From NCBI GenBank assembly GCA_034336665.1, contig CM067568.1:12438483-12502482 (forward strand): a stretch of 64,000 nucleotides of DNA. Direction: 5' to 3'. Of this stretch, positions 35,301 through 50,131 are shown piece by piece (the first letter of the stretch is position 1; each line of letters opens with the position of its first letter). The position numbers were made by a program, and so were the translations under genes. This stretch comes from Luscinia megarhynchos. Its lineage: Eukaryota; Chordata; Aves; Passeriformes; Turdidae. The notes beneath the pieces were generated by a model. It had not been told where the DNA came from. It made no database searches and saw nothing but the letters and a program-made list of their open reading frames with translations.

Positions 35301-37918
35301 AATTACCCTCCACTTAGAATCTTTTGCAACATCTTGGCACAGCAGGGATAATTACAAATTGACTTTCAGCCTTATCTCTGGATATTTTAGTTATTACGGG
35401 TGGGAAGTTTAAACATTAACCTTATTACAACAATGTCAATCAACCTACTGGTGTGCAGGCATGCAACTGCTGGAATTCTTTGGATGACAGAGGAGATAAA
35501 CACAATAGTGGCACTATTGTTGCAATTAAAAGCGTGGCCCTTGGTTTTGCAGAACTGTGGTGAATGCCTAGGACTCATTTTCAGTATCATAGCACTGGGA
35601 GCTGCTCCAAGAAAACAGCAAAATTAAATTAGCAAAGCAGGCAAACTTACTGTAGGAATGCTGTTATTTTAAGATATTACAAGATATAAGGTGTATCTCT
35701 TCCAAGGATTTACAGGTTTTAGGACTGAAGGATATGCTGACATCTATGATGTTGACACAACCTGCCCTTTCTCTATTTTTTTTCTCTAAAAAATTCAGTG
35801 ATCTCAGGGACCAAGAGAGGCACAGTGAGTGATTTTTCACCCTGAAATACTGCTGCTTCCAGGTTTTGAAGGCTCCTATGTTGCTCATAAACTGTTCCAG
35901 TAATATCTTAGCATGCTGAATGTACAGCAGGAACCAGCATCCCTGTGACAGACTATAGATTTGCATCACATTGCAGTGCCTCAAAGCAAACAGCTTGCTT
36001 GAAAAGATGTGGGGAGAGAGAAGCCACTAGGTCCCCTTTTAAATATATTCTTCCATCTTAAAGCATAACTGAAAAGTAAGAGGTTAAAGAGCAGATAACA
36101 GGGAATTTACAGTAAAATTTCTTTGCCTGCCTGGCACGCCTCAGCTGGCTTCCATGTGACAATGTGACATGTGCAGGACCACAACAAGCAGAAAATACTC
36201 CAAAGTTGTTCAGAAACAGAATTTCACAGTGATTGTCACATTATGAGGCTTCTTTCTCCAGAACCAGGTTCTGGAGTCAAAATTGAGAATTGTAATTTCA
36301 TCAAAATTTAAGGTGTCTAGGAAAAAAATTCTAGTTTAGAAACCAGTGGGCTAAAGCCAAAAAAAAAACCAAAAATCCCTAGGTAAGTAACTTCCAGTGC
36401 ATACAGCCTATTTGCAAACACTGTCTTCAGCTAATTATTTTGGAAGCCTGATTTTAAGGATCAGAATTCCAAGAGCTTCCTCTCAGCTAGTGTGAGCTGT
36501 AGCCATCTCGATCTTGAACATAAATAAGAAGGGTTTAAATTAATTCTCTGATTATCAGGAGCATTCAGCAGATACTAAGATGTTTATAGACTACAGTGCT
36601 TTTAGTAGGAAGGGTATCAACACAAAACTATTTTTTTAAAGACCAAAAAAAAAAGAACTGATACAAATATTTCCACCTAAGGAGATTATTATGCCCTCCT
36701 GCACGTGAAATATTGCCATCTCCATAACTACTGCCATGCTTGCAGGCACTCCTAAGCTATGGATCTGCCCTGGTTAGATTACTTTCAACAGGATTACTGC
36801 ATTTACTGAGCCCCCTTAACCAAATGCTTTATGTCTTTGTTCATATGGTTTTAATATGGTTTTAACCAATTGCAAGGTTATTTATAAGTTTGCAACTCCC
36901 CAGTAGTTAGAGTTATGAAGCGTTCAGACTTAAGCATATCCAGTTGTGTGGTAACCCAACTACTGCTTTCATGCGGTTTCCAACTTTTTATTCATGTACA
37001 AAGGCATGATGCATGGCAGTGTCTGAGACCATTCTCATTAACTCTTTGTTCCAGCAGCAAACTCAGGCAGCAGCCTACAGTAAAATGACACACTGACTAG
37101 AAGGTAAGAATTAAAAGGAAAAAAAAATAAAAGTCACACCAACTGTGAAATTCCACCAGAGACTGAGGAGAAACTAGTCCTTGGAAAACAAAGGGACAAT
37201 CAATTAAATTAGCAGCTGGTAAATGAAAAGCAAACAAAAGGAGTTACTACTTTACACTCTGCATAGTTCTGTGTGAATGCTGTAGAATTCACCAGGGGTC
37301 AGAAAGAGTCCAAAGCTTGGCCTGTCACTTGTTCCTAAAAAAGCTGGGTAATTTTATGACTGTTAATAACATTTGTAGTAACACATGCTAAGGTAATCAA
37401 ATCTCATGTTCCACAGTGTAAGCTGTTCACTGTTGAGTCAAAGAGAAATTCCCTCATCCTCTCTGCTGCTCCCTTCCCTCCTGACCAACTCCACAGATGA
37501 TTAACTGGGAGTCTTCTAGGGAGAGAAGTTAATTTTCTTTTATAACATCACTAAATTTAAGGAAGAACTGGTAAATGGTATAGATCAAATCTATAATCTA
37601 CCTTGTAATTAGAAGGAATCTGAATGCAACCATTAAAAAAAACCCCAACATTTTCTTCTAATTAAACACATACATGTGCATTTTTGAGAGACAGACAAAA
37701 ATAAACACAAATTACGATTGACATCCACTTCTACTAGGAAATAGCAGGACTGTGGCTTGTTTTCTTTCTGTGCTGTAAAGTGACTGAGGGAAGCAGTTGA
37801 AAGGACTCGTGGACCTTTGGAATGTTCATTTAAATTTCTAATATTTGATTTACATGAATAAAAGTGCACGGATATGACAAAACAAAGGGGGTTTCTTCCT
37901 AGGCTAAATATTACAAAG

Positions 37919-37937
37919 GAATATATATATATATATT
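37919..37937. repeat. Short (AT)n run
   Basis: About nine AT units in AT-rich intron sequence. A similar short run occurs at 29287-29310. Confidence 0.85.
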
Positions 37938-40252
37938 TAAGTATAATTTAGCAGGTGGTTGGACCTTGTTGATTATGGCCTCATTTTCACCAAGTATTTT
38001 AAATTGGAGCCATTTAAACTGCCATAAAAGAGAAAAAAAATGTTTTTACCAAATTTAGACTATTTCATGATTCTATACATATATCTGCATGTTTTCCCAG
38101 ATTTTTATGCTTGTGACTAAACTTCATTGAAGGTATTCTCATGCATTAGAAGCAGAACATAATTTGGTTACTAGCTCAAAACTGTGAATCTCCTTCTCTC
38201 TTAATCACCTAGTAATATATTCCAGGCTGAAAACCCAGTTTTAGCAGGAAGCCACAGCAGTGAAACAACCAGCAAAAGTATTCTAGGTTCAGCACAACAG
38301 TTTTTTTTTAATGGAAAAAAAAAAAAGGCAGAAAAGAAGTCACCAATTTCAATTTCATTGCTGTGCTCTGCAAACCTCAGCAGCACAAAGCTGTTGCTTT
38401 CAGCTGCCATCCACACAGGGAGCTGGGACAATAAAGATCTTTTAAAAAATCCAGGAAACACACATGCAGACGTGCTCGTGTCACTGGCCAAACTTCTTCA
38501 GAAGGAATCTGATGCTCTTCTGTGAATAATATGCCAATTTAGCACATATAAACAGATGTTTATAACTTTAATTTTAAACCTGTAAAAACTAAGAGAAAGA
38601 CAGATGATGTTCTCATAAATGCTTCCATTCCATCATTTTAACTGTTCTTATGACAGGCACATGCCAGAGTTTTGGACACTATTGGATAATGCTGGAAAAA
38701 CTTTGATAAATATTGACTCCCTGATGCAATAATCAATTATCAAATCCCAATAAATGCAACTTCTCCTACTCAACACATGGCTAGTAGTTATAAAGGTATA
38801 AGAGGAAATATTTCAAATACTCTATTTGCCAGTATTTTTTCAAGTAAGGAACTAAACCTAGATGCATTTTATTACAGCAAGCTTTGAACATGAACACCAC
38901 TGTATATTGTAAATGTAGGTTTGAGTAGCTCCATTAGGGTAAATCCTCCAGGGCTTTGGCAGTACAGATATCTAACCCCAGACATCACAAATGAGTCACT
39001 GGGGGTACCCACCCCTTTATTTACCTCTAAAAACAACACAAGCCTCTAGATGTGCCTGTTCCATCCCCTGTTCAGGAAGACACCTGAAGCAGTTTAAATT
39101 GGAGATGCAAAAGACACTTGGGCTTAAATGTTCATATTCATATTTAGAATTAGAAATGCAATCAAGGCAGTTAGTAAAATCCCACCAAATGCTACTGTTT
39201 TCAAGTATATGCCTTGCCTTGCCTTGTGCTGGATGTAAATATATAATTGCATACCATGCATAAAAAGATTAAGTAGGCTTTTTCTGTATTTATCAAGATG
39301 ATTTTTTGGTAGCATTTTAAGTACACTTTTTCTTGGTTGCATTTTATGATTGCTGCTTATACATTGCTCTGTTTATACTCAGGCCTCTTTTGTTTTCTTC
39401 AGAGAGAAGAGGATCATATCACCAAGGTGTAAGGATGGGTGACAATGGAACAATGATAATAACATCATTATGCAGTGTTTTGTCTCTTGTACCTCCATCA
39501 CTGCCATGTTTTTCTGTGATTATTTCAGCCTCAGGAAAAAGTGCTGCTTACTGTTTATGTCAAGAAGGCAAGATTACTGTTTGCATTATTACAATATCAA
39601 GTATGATGCACGTAATGCCTGTGATAATATAAATGCACCCCTCAACTAGCTCCTGTCTTTAATCTTCATGCAACTGGAAAAAGAAAGAAAAAAGAAAGAA
39701 AAAAAAAAAGAAAACAAAACAGCGAGTTGCAAATTCTTGCAGCCTTGTATAGGCCTTAATCTTGTAAGGTGCCAAATACTTTCACTCCAGTCCAACAGAG
39801 ACCTCAAGGACATGGATAATCAGTACTTAACTCCAGGGGAGTCTATAAAGAATGGACTAAATGCACTTGGCTGAATCAGGGCCAAAGTGTGGAGTTCTTA
39901 TGTTTATACAGAATCTGAAAATAAAAATTAAATAGGTTTTTTTCTGGGCTCGAAAAGATGCTTTATCCTTCTTACTGATTATTCTCTTTTCCTTTTGAGA
40001 CAGGTAGGTTGAAGACCTGGTACTAAGAATTATTCTTGTTTAAGAATAAAACAGTAGACATCCAAGAACACAGTCCTGTAAGGATGTGCATTAGCAATGT
40101 CCTGGCTGAAGTGAAGGAACAACTCTGCATCTGTGAAATTCCTACATTTACTTAGTGATCTCCCTAACACAATCAGAACTAATTTATTCATAATTTATGT
40201 TTTTTGAAACTTATACTCAAGGCAAAAGCAGCCCAAACTGGATTTATGAAGA

Positions 40253-40370
40253 CACAGAGTCAGAGAATGGTTTGAGTTGGAAGGCACTATAAAGATTACC
40301 TAGCTCTAGTTCAAACACCTCTTCCATGTGCAGGGATACCTTCTGTTAGACCAGGTTGTTCATCCACCAA
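40253..40370 (-). mobile_element. Short CR1 LINE 3' fragment
   Basis: The plus strand reads CACAGAGTCAGAGAATGGTT, TGAGTTGGAAGGCACTATAAAG, then GTGCAGGGATACCTTCTGTTAGACCAGGTTG. This is a diverged antisense copy of the last about 115 bases of CR1. It is older than the 27.4 kb copy, judging by its divergence. Confidence 0.8.
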
Positions 40371-41400
40371 ACCAAGAAAAAAAAACTCTAAAAAACAAAA
40401 GGCAACTGATAAAGTAGGATAAAGTCTCCCTTTGGGATATCCAACCTGCAAATGCAGGCAAATATGTACTTCCTAGAAACTGGGAGAGATTTACATGTCT
40501 TGGAAAGAGTAGCTCTTCCATGAAGGAATTATGGATCAAAATAATGACCAAGGACTTTGAAAGGATAGTTATCCTATGAAAGCAATGCATTTTTTTCCAT
40601 GCAGAATCGAGGAACTCTTGCACCTGAAGCCATCCAAAATACAAAATTACTACCTATGTATGGGTGGGAAAAAATCATGTGTTTTTACTGCTGCAGTATG
40701 CAATGAGAATACTGCTAGTCTATAGCTAATGCCACCAGCACAAATGCATTCTCTAACTTTTCATTTAAAGTAGAATGATTTTATAAACCTTCTTTTGTTT
40801 TTATCGTGAAAAATTTGTCTCAAGTTTCCCAGATAAGATATCCATTAAGTACTCTTCAGCTCCAGGCAACAATTACAATTTAGAAAATGCTTTTATACCT
40901 TAACAACCAGCCTTGAATGGGTGTTTCAAAAGTAGTGGTTTCACCCACAAATTAGCCACTTACATCCCACTTAAGACCTGTTTTTGACCTCATCTTCAGG
41001 ATAAGCATAAGCTGGGTTCTACTCCATCTCTCTGCATTTAAAATGCACTTTTCCTCTCTTTTGCCCTATCCTTTTTCTCCCACTCCATTTGACATATATG
41101 GAAAAGTTCATGCAATTCACTGAAGGAACATTCCAGCACCTCATTCCAGTGGAAGATTCTTTGCTGCTCTGTGGATAAATACAATCTTTAAGAGGGAATT
41201 TCCTGTCTCATAATTTCCTTACTTCTTTGTATACCTGTATACTTTATAACTGTGATCATGTTTTATAGCTCTGTCTCACAGGAAAGAGAACAATACTGTT
41301 CTGGGGAAGCAATCAGTATTTTGGAGCTTTTTACTAGTGATATATGTAGACAATTGCAGGACTTACCACTGCTCATCAGTAATACCCAAATAATTCTAAA

Positions 41401-41540
41401 ATGGAGGTTGGATCTTCAGGCACAGAGAGGGAAAATTATTATCTTCTGGTTACCCAGAAAGTCAATGATTAAGCTGAGAGCTGAACCCAGGACTTGTGCA
41501 CATTAGGCCAGTCCACTGGCTGTTATGCCACACTGCCCCT
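41401..41540 (-). mobile_element. Ancient MIR/CORE-SINE-like relic
   Basis: The plus strand preserves the order of antisense MIR blocks: GGCACAGAGAGG, then GGTTACCCAGAAAGTCAATG (like GGTCACACAGCTAGTAAGTG), AGAGCTGAACCCAGGACTTG, and a terminal CACTGGCTGTTATGCCACACTGCC. Such SINEs predate the bird/mammal split and are rare in birds. Assignment is by eye only, and gaps are needed between blocks. Confidence 0.6.
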
Positions 41541-44500
41541 GCCATAAATCTGCTTGATGGATTTTTCAGTCATGGAACATTAAAGGCTCTGCTCTTTTCT
41601 AATGAATATGTTTAAAGAAAACAGTACAAACAAAAGCAAATGTAACACTTAAATTATCTGAGACATCCTGCTTTAATGTCACACTTGGATAAAGGATTTC
41701 CTACTGGAGATCTGTGTACTCTTACTGAAAAATGTTTTAGCCAGTACCACTAGCTGGCATACTGGTATCTATGCCTGAAAATGGAGCATAATCAGTTTTA
41801 GGTGGTTAAGAACAATCTGGAGCCAACTTTTATATTATGACCAAAACCTTGGCAGTGCAGCAGCAGTGGCAAGTAGCAGAAAAGTACTTGCAGTGTTATT
41901 TGCCAGATTACTTGAACTATTTATACTGGGATTTTAAGTTTGAAGTATTAGAAACTCAAGATTTGGAGAAGTCTTGGACTGTGTATTTTTGGTTTTTAGT
42001 TGCAACAAGATGCACAGAGGTGCATTATGATATGGCATGACTGACTAAATGAAGCATTTTTAAAGATAAACCACCTGAAGCATTCAGGAGCAGTCCAGTT
42101 TGAACTGTTCAGATTTCTATTTTTAATTGAAGATTCAGGAAAGCCAATTGATTTAGATTAAATGATCAAGCTTTCACATCTACTTGTTTAAGATTCATGT
42201 TGACATTGTACTAAATACAGCCATATAGTTTGTATTCCAGATAAATTGATCTGACTACAAGCCTCACTCTTTAGTATGATTCTTACTCCAAGATAAATCA
42301 ATATTTAATAACTCCTGCAACAGCCCCTGTAGATAATTTTAAACCTTTTCACCATCCCATTAAGTTACCTTTAAAAATTCTTTATACCAAGGTTTCACAG
42401 ATGACTTCTGAAAAACTAGTTTATGAAAAGCAGTCTGAAATTCATTAATTCAGATGGAAAGGGTTTTTTAATCCTGCTGCATTGTACTGATCTCTAAATC
42501 CATCTCTGTTTAGCTAATTCTCCCGCTCAGCTAATTTGAAGGATAAATAAATACTTCCTGAAAAATCTGTAACACAGGTTTTTAAACGTAAAGAAAAATA
42601 TCTTTGTGCTGCCAGCTTTGTAGTGCAAGATATCTCTGGGGTATGAGCTTCTGCAAAAACAGGCTAACCAAGGCTCTCCCTGCCTTCCTGAGAGGATGGG
42701 CACCCTTCATCCCCAGGTACCAGCCTCCACCCAGCTCCAGCCCCACTGTCCCATCAGCTAAGGAAACAGTGATGAGCAGCAGCATGTCAGGCTCAGACAG
42801 CAATCACATCCCAGCCTCCATTTTGAATATTAAAAACTATGTCTGCTCCCTCTCCCCTCCCCACCCTCCAATCTGGTGCAGCAGCTGAGAAGGAAAAACA
42901 TCTCTTCCTCCTCCCTCCAACCTCTCCTATGGCTAAGGGCCCCGCTGGGATAGGAGGCTTTGATATCAGAAGAATGCAAACAGCAAGGCTCAGGTTTGCT
43001 GCTTCTCAGGGTTTAGAAACAGAGACTTAAGAGGAATTTCAAATTATTATATATTGGGAGAACTGAAAGGGATGATGCCAAAAAGAAGGAAAGAGCTACA
43101 TACTCTGGAGCTATCTGGTTGTAAATCCACCATTTTAACTATAGGATCTTCACATTCCTAGCTGTGCTCCCCTTCACTCTCATTTCCTATCCTGCAATAC
43201 ATTCAAAGGGCATTTTCAGGGACATGGCATGCAGGAGTGAAGTTCTGTCCCATCCCTCACCTTCTGACCTGCTGCTCCCCACAAACAGTCCATAGTACTT
43301 TAAAATTTCTGATTCAGCTATTTGAGGGGTCATGCTGAAAAATCAAACAGTGAAATGTTTCAGTTTGATAAAAGGGCAAGCTTTTGTTTTCAAAGCCTTT
43401 GCAGCTTTTACAACAGAATTGATCAAACAGTTCCATCCTTGAGCAGGCAGTGAGCTGCAGCTAAAGCTGCTGAGAACCTCTTTGCACTGGAGAGGCAACG
43501 TGCTAGGCTGAGATAGCTCTTGCCTTTCAAATCTAGTAAAGATCTTCCTCTCAGGAGCTATAACTGCTTTGGTTTGTATCAAAGCACAGCCTAAAATGGT
43601 CTGATCCTAAATGAGTTCTGTCATCAGTTACAAAATAGAATTATGAAAGGAAAAAAAATGTGACTGATAACTCACAATGAAGTTTTCAATTTTATCTCCA
43701 TTCCTTTGCTACTCCAAGCAATCAAAAATGTGATAAATTGTGTATTTTGCTTATGGTAAATGGTCAGCATTTAGCTTAGTTGTGAAGTCAAATCCAAGGC
43801 TGATTTAGAAATAAGAATGCAGCTGTATAGAGAACATACTCACATATAACAAATAACAAAAAGAGGTGAAATAACACTACCTCCTCACAGCATGAGATGT
43901 TAGTGGAAATTCTAACGAGGAAATTGTGTGGTGTTCCATTAGTTAATGAAGATGTGACACACAACAGCAATGAAGGTGCTGTTTTCATGAGACACAAGAG
44001 CCCCAGAAAAAGCAGGGTGAAGTTAAGCAACAGGGAAGAGCAGCAGCAGGGAGAAAAGGAAAGGAAACACAAAGTAATAGATCACTGCAATCACAGTAAG
44101 AAAATTTTCCCACTGCCTTTTGATAAGAGAATGTCAGAGACTTCCACTACCTAAACCATAGGCTGCACCACAATAGGAGCATTCCTAATGCTGCAGCACT
44201 GGGTTCTCATAACAGCTGAAGGATGATTAAGGAATGCAGTCCCTGATTCAGAGACTGTGCTGAGATGCATCCTTGCCATAGCAAAAGCTTTACATTAGAA
44301 AGGTCAAAAACAGGAAATGGGGTGCTTTTTTGCCCTTTTAACTGGATTCTTTATGTTCCTATAACACAAGGGTGGGGAGAAAGGAAAATCACTTGGTAAA
44401 CCAAGCAAGGAGTACACCTCATCACCTTCCCTGTTAGGATAGCTCACACATGCACTGCAAATTTCCCACACTGCAGTGCATTACTTTTGCCTGCCTCTGC

Positions 44501-47500
44501 TAGTGAGTAGATCCTGATAAACTATGGATGGCTTTTGGACCAAATGGAATGGATATCCTGCACAGCAGAGCGTGCTGGCTATTGCAAACACTGATAGGCA
44601 TCCCAGTCTATGTGACTATTATAATTCCACCTGTTCCTTGCAGTGAAAAAAGAAAAATAAACCTTGCATGAAAGAGGGTGGGAGCAGACCTACAGGATAA
44701 AAGGTCTTCCTTGTATTTCTAAGTTTTGGGTTCTCTCTGAATGGAAGCCCTCAGAGCTGGCATACACTGCCTCAATGAGACATTGCAATGATGCAGTGTG
44801 ATCTGCAGTGTGACACTGAGGAATAAAACACAGGAGTCACGCAAAGGTCATGCAGGTAATCCCTTGATAAAGGGGAATCCCTTGGGAGGAAGAGTGCAGC
44901 CATACAACTTAATCTTATTCATTGTATTCAGAGAGCTTGAGGAACAGAATTCTGGCAGGGAGCTGGCAGCTGAATACATTTTGGCAAACTGCTGAACCTC
45001 TGACAGACCAAGAAGTTTTACAGTACATGATGTGTCAGTGAGTCACTTTGTATACAGCTCTAATGCACATCCTTCCCAATGATGGCTTCTAAACAGAATG
45101 TAAAACAAATGTATCAGCATCCAAAATACAGCAAAGAGTATTCCTGCATTGTAGAAATGGAAAAAGTGGGATGCAGGGAGCAAGAATGCATGTAAAAAGG
45201 CAGCTCATCCAAATAGGAGGCATATCATGAAATTGTTACTTCACAATTGAGCTCGAGGATGCTAAAGAAAATGGCAGGGAGAGAGGAATGCTCACATTGC
45301 CTGCTGTCTCAAGAAGTCCTTGGCAAGATAGCAGTGAAATCAAGCACCCAGCTACTGATCAGCACAGGTCTGACATTAAACCACAAGTGTCCACTTCTCT
45401 TACTGGCTGTTTAATAAATTGCTTTGGAACGGGTGGAGGTAGAGAGGAGATCTTTCCAAAACCATGTCTCAGTGTTCTCCCTCAGTTAATGAATGTCAGC
45501 AAGTGGAATAGAACAGAAATTTGATATGTTTTTCTAGCCTTTCTTATAGAAGCATTTGCAACATGTTAGAGGCCACAGGCATAAAAGTGGAATAGTGGGA
45601 AATTAATGTTGTCTGTAGATTTTCAGGATGTAAGCTGGGCAATTTCAGCTTGTGGGTTAGGCATACTTTAGGTTTTAAGTAGTGTTATAACAGCTTACTA
45701 TGACTTGAATAAGATTTTAATATGAGCAATCTGATGTTGAGTATCATTTATTATCCTGTTACACATTTCCAGTAGAGACAGACCTGTTTATGGACTTAGT
45801 ATTATGTGACTAGGGATGAACAAGCTATATGCAGAGAACATTTCACCCAGAAATTGGAGTATTTCTTATCTTTTCAAACTACCCCTGAAGGTTCAGCAAT
45901 TTCTATACATGTGAGTGTCAGTGTTTTAACAATCCAAATTTTTAAAGCTTTGCATGAACTATGCACTTAAATGCTCAATGGTTTCCTACTTCTGATTTAT
46001 GCTGTAGTTGGTCAGCTAAAACAAATGACATTGTTTTCAGCACCTGACTCAATGATAATGCAACTTTGCCTTAAATTACCTGGGGGGAAAAAAAAAGAAG
46101 CAACTGGGAAACTGGGTATTCTCTCAGCCCAAAGACCTCCTAGGTAATGAAAAGCTTTTACTTCAATCTATCAGCTCCTGCATCCAAAGTCCTCCACACC
46201 CCAGAAAAACCAATGAATCTGCCTCTGGCATACCACTGGTAGGAAAAGATGGCAGTCAGTGGTAAGGGACAGTGCAGCAAGGCCTTCAGCACCCTAGATT
46301 AAATTGCTGCAGAGTTCAGGGAGATGCTGTAAAGATCTATAATTAGCATTGACACTTTATCAGGGGCTGGAAGATCTCCCTGATACTGCATTCCTCATTT
46401 GGTCAGTGGGTGCTGCATCAAAGCCTCCATATCTTATTAAGAGGGGTTGAGCAATTTGGACATAAAGTGCAAATGCCTAATTGTGCACAAATGTCCATGT
46501 TCATGTGTAAATACACTCATATAAATAAAACCCTGTTTGCATGAATATTTGTGAAAAGAAACAAAGGAAGGACTAAGCATGGCCAAACTCCATAAATCAG
46601 ATTTCAAACAAACACTTGCAAACACTGTTTCTCAATATTGGTTCAAGTCTTTTCATGAGATAAAAAAAGACAATTTTACCTGTTAGTATGCTTATTCTTT
46701 TGATATAAGCAGAACAGTTAAGACAGCAAAAAGTATTGTATAATCCCACAAACAGGCAGCTTAGTAAATATCCTTAAACAACAGGGAGAGTATTTGAATT
46801 TATCATACCTATTGATGCAGCCTAATGACACTTGAGAAATGGGAGACATTTTTAATTTTAGAAAGTAATGAAGTATCAGGGAAAGTAATCCAAATTTATC
46901 CTTGCTGTACTTTATCTGCTGCAGTAGAGAGTTATATTGGCAATGCATTTGGTGTAGCAAATTTGCTTAAAGGAATACACAGAGCCTGGAAAAAATGGAA
47001 GTAACTTTTGAGGATGTCTCTGCTTGTATCTAAGTGTGAAATAATATGCAAATGTATTCTGTAGTTCTCAGGACAATTGAGGAAGTGATATGATAGGATT
47101 GTGCAGCTGCCATTCTGACCCACAATTTAAATCAATGAATATATTCCTGTTCTAGCAAATTTATGCTTGAACAATAATTTTCAACCTATCTTTATTGTTT
47201 TATGGAGAAGCATAATAAAAACGCAGAATAAATTTCAGTATATATCTGTAAATTCTCCTGAGTAGCTTGGGAAATGTATTGTATATAAGATCATTATGCT
47301 GTTACAGTCATCAGAAAGACACTATCCTTTATGGCAGAACATCATCTTTTGGAAAAAAATATCCTTGTTGTTTTGTGCAAATTTTTCAACACATCTCTGA
47401 GACATGTTTCAATCTAATTCTGTTCCTTTTGAATTTTCAGTTGCTCCAAAATTTAAGGGAGAAGACCGAAATGGGACAAAGTTTGTATCCTTTTCACATG

Positions 47501-49994
47501 AAACACCCCATGCAAGGGAAAAAGTAGTGTATTCAGCATTTTTTCTTGAGCTGGAAAGGCAACAGAAGAAAGGGGACAAGTCCCCATTATTACTATTATC
47601 ATCATCACCATCATTATAATTAACCCTATGATTGATTTGTTATAAGACCTGAAGTTAGACAACCTCTTCAAGTAGCCCTGAAAAAAGAAATAAAAATCAT
47701 GACTGTGTTCAGCAAGAATACTGTTAAGCACAGGTAGTAGCAAAACCTCCAGCAGCCAATATTCAAGTGTAAAAATAGCTCTTGATACCAAAAGTTTGTG
47801 CTGATTTCTTCCCTGAAAAGACTATTTTGTTACCAAGTGTTCTTGGCATTGAACTGAAGGCATGAAAATCTTTAAAAGTTCACCCAATATGGGAAGTTTC
47901 TACCCTCTGCAGTGTGTGTGTGTAGATATGTATATCTCTTTCTATATGTGTATATAGTCATTCAAATAATAATGGTCATGTGTAGGTATGTTGTCTTTTA
48001 ATTTCTTATATATGTACATCACTATTGGGCTGGTCAAACTTTTTTTTAAATTTATGATCCAGTAAAATTTCTGGGATTTATAGTTTGCAAAGATTGCATA
48101 TTTTTCACTCAATTAATTTTGATAATTTAATCAATAGACAAAATAATTTAGATTTTATTTTAACCAGCCTCTACATGACTTGAGGGAGTAAGAAATTCAC
48201 TGTGCATCTAATACATTGGAATTGAAATGCACAAACTACCAATTTTGTAAAGACAATTTTGGAAAATAGGGTAATTGAGCAAAGGGTTTACAAACAAAGG
48301 TCGCACAGAAAATTCTTCTATAGGTGTAAACTGGATCCATAAGCTGTCACAAAGCTAAATTATCTGCAAATTTAGATGACCTACATATGCCAGAGATTTT
48401 GCACTGTTTCTTTTTGTCTCTTCCCTGTCAGATCCACAGTTTCAGTGAACATGTATTTTTAATGTGCAAATTTCAAATACATTATTTGTATATCTTTCTA
48501 CACCCAGCTAAACAAGGTAAACCTAAAAAAAAAAAAATTAAAAATTAGTAGGTGCATTGATAGGCACGAGTGTGACTACATAAGTGTAAACAGCATTTGA
48601 GCAAGAGCATGGGATCAATGAAAGGCTGCATCATTTGTTACGTGCAAAGTTAGTGATTCATCAGCAGCTTTAATATTTCTATCTCTGGGGCTGGAGGAGC
48701 AGACTTGACAAGATTTCATACCCACAGCCTCCTGCACCTGGTTCCCATTACAAGCCTGGCCTTGATAATGGGGCTGTGTTCTTCTGCAGGGGCTAATGTT
48801 AGCGCTGGTATTTTCCTCCCATAACTCAGAACCTGAGCAGCAATGTTATGGCTGTGTTTGACCCCTCTGTGCATGAGCAGCTACAGCTTCCATCACCTTT
48901 CTCACTGCATAGACAGAGAGCAGATAAAACATTTCTCTAAGTATGGGTGCAATGTCTGACCTGGTTTTAGTTCCTGGGATATCTACAGAAGGCAGTGATA
49001 CATTACAGGCTTCGGGGCTATATCCACAGTCAGATTAGTCACCTTCCTTCTTAGTTTATAATTGAAACATTTCTCCTTAAAAGATATGGTTGGAGACACA
49101 GGGATCTTTTTTCCTCTGCTTTTAATTTAATTTCAAATTACACTGAAAGTTCTAGTTGCAAAGCATAAATCCATTGCAATACTCACCTGTGCCTGAGAGA
49201 TACTAAAAGCATTCAGCTATTCAAAAATCCATCTAATTCCTGATCAGAACTCAAAAGAAAAACAAAAATGACAATTCTCAGTCTGCCCCTAAACACACTT
49301 AGAAAACCAATGCAAACACATATGATACTCATACAAAAGCAGAAATCATCTACACCTTGAACTTTTAAAAAAACAGCAGGGAATTCCCTGAAGGGATAGG
49401 CTGCTTAGGAAGTCCAGCCATACCACACACAATACACCCTGAAAAAATATGTTGCTTGGAATCATTACTATCTTCCCATTGTTCATTGTTATAAATGCAT
49501 ATGGATGTCAGCCTTTATCTTAACTTGGCATGAAAACTCAAATATTGGAAGCAACAGCATAAATATACAGAACTACTCCAGCTAAAAAACCTAAATGTTT
49601 GAGGTCCAGCATGTTTTCCAGTTCTAATAAAAGGGGGCAGTATTACATCAGCTGAAATTCTGAATTGTCCAAATTATCATAAAAAGAGCTGGAGAAGGAT
49701 ACAAGACTGCTGAATTCCACTGAAAATAGACTGTTACTGTGTATGCAGCCACAAATCTGCTTATCTGCCTTGGGGTAAAATTTTCAGAGCTAGTTCAGTG
49801 GGACTTAGGCTCCTGCATTGCAGCCCCTTCAAAAAAATGTTATTTGAGTCACTATTTTCTTTCAAAATTATTAAGGAAAATATTACAATGGGTATAAAAT
49901 GAAGATTCTTGTTTATGTAGCTAGGATAAGCCCTAAGACTAAAAAGGAAATTGCTAAATTATTGTAGTTTCAAAAAATTCTGGAACAAACTGCA

Positions 49995-50040
49995 TTTTTT
50001 TCTTTTTTTTTTTTTTCTTTCTTTTTTTTTTTTTCTTTTT
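49995..50040. repeat. T/C-only tract
   Basis: A 46-base plus-strand run of T with scattered C, followed about 75 bases later by A17 (50115-50131). The two could pair as an imperfect hairpin in single-stranded form. Confidence 0.9.
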
Positions 50041-50114
50041 GAACACAGATTTTTCAGTTTAAAATACTGGTGTCCAAATATGTCTTTAGGAAATTAACTT
50101 TCAATACCCAATGT

Positions 50115-50131
50115 AAAAAAAAAAAAAAAAA
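50115..50131. repeat. Poly-A run (A17)
   Basis: Seventeen consecutive A on the plus strand. No SINE, LINE or processed-gene body precedes it, so it is a simple homopolymer rather than a retroposon tail. Confidence 0.9.

Noticed and set aside
45145..45190. Faint MIR-like block (TAGAAATGGAAAAAGTGGGATGCAGGGAG)
   Set aside because: It has too many mismatches and no neighbouring MIR blocks in order.
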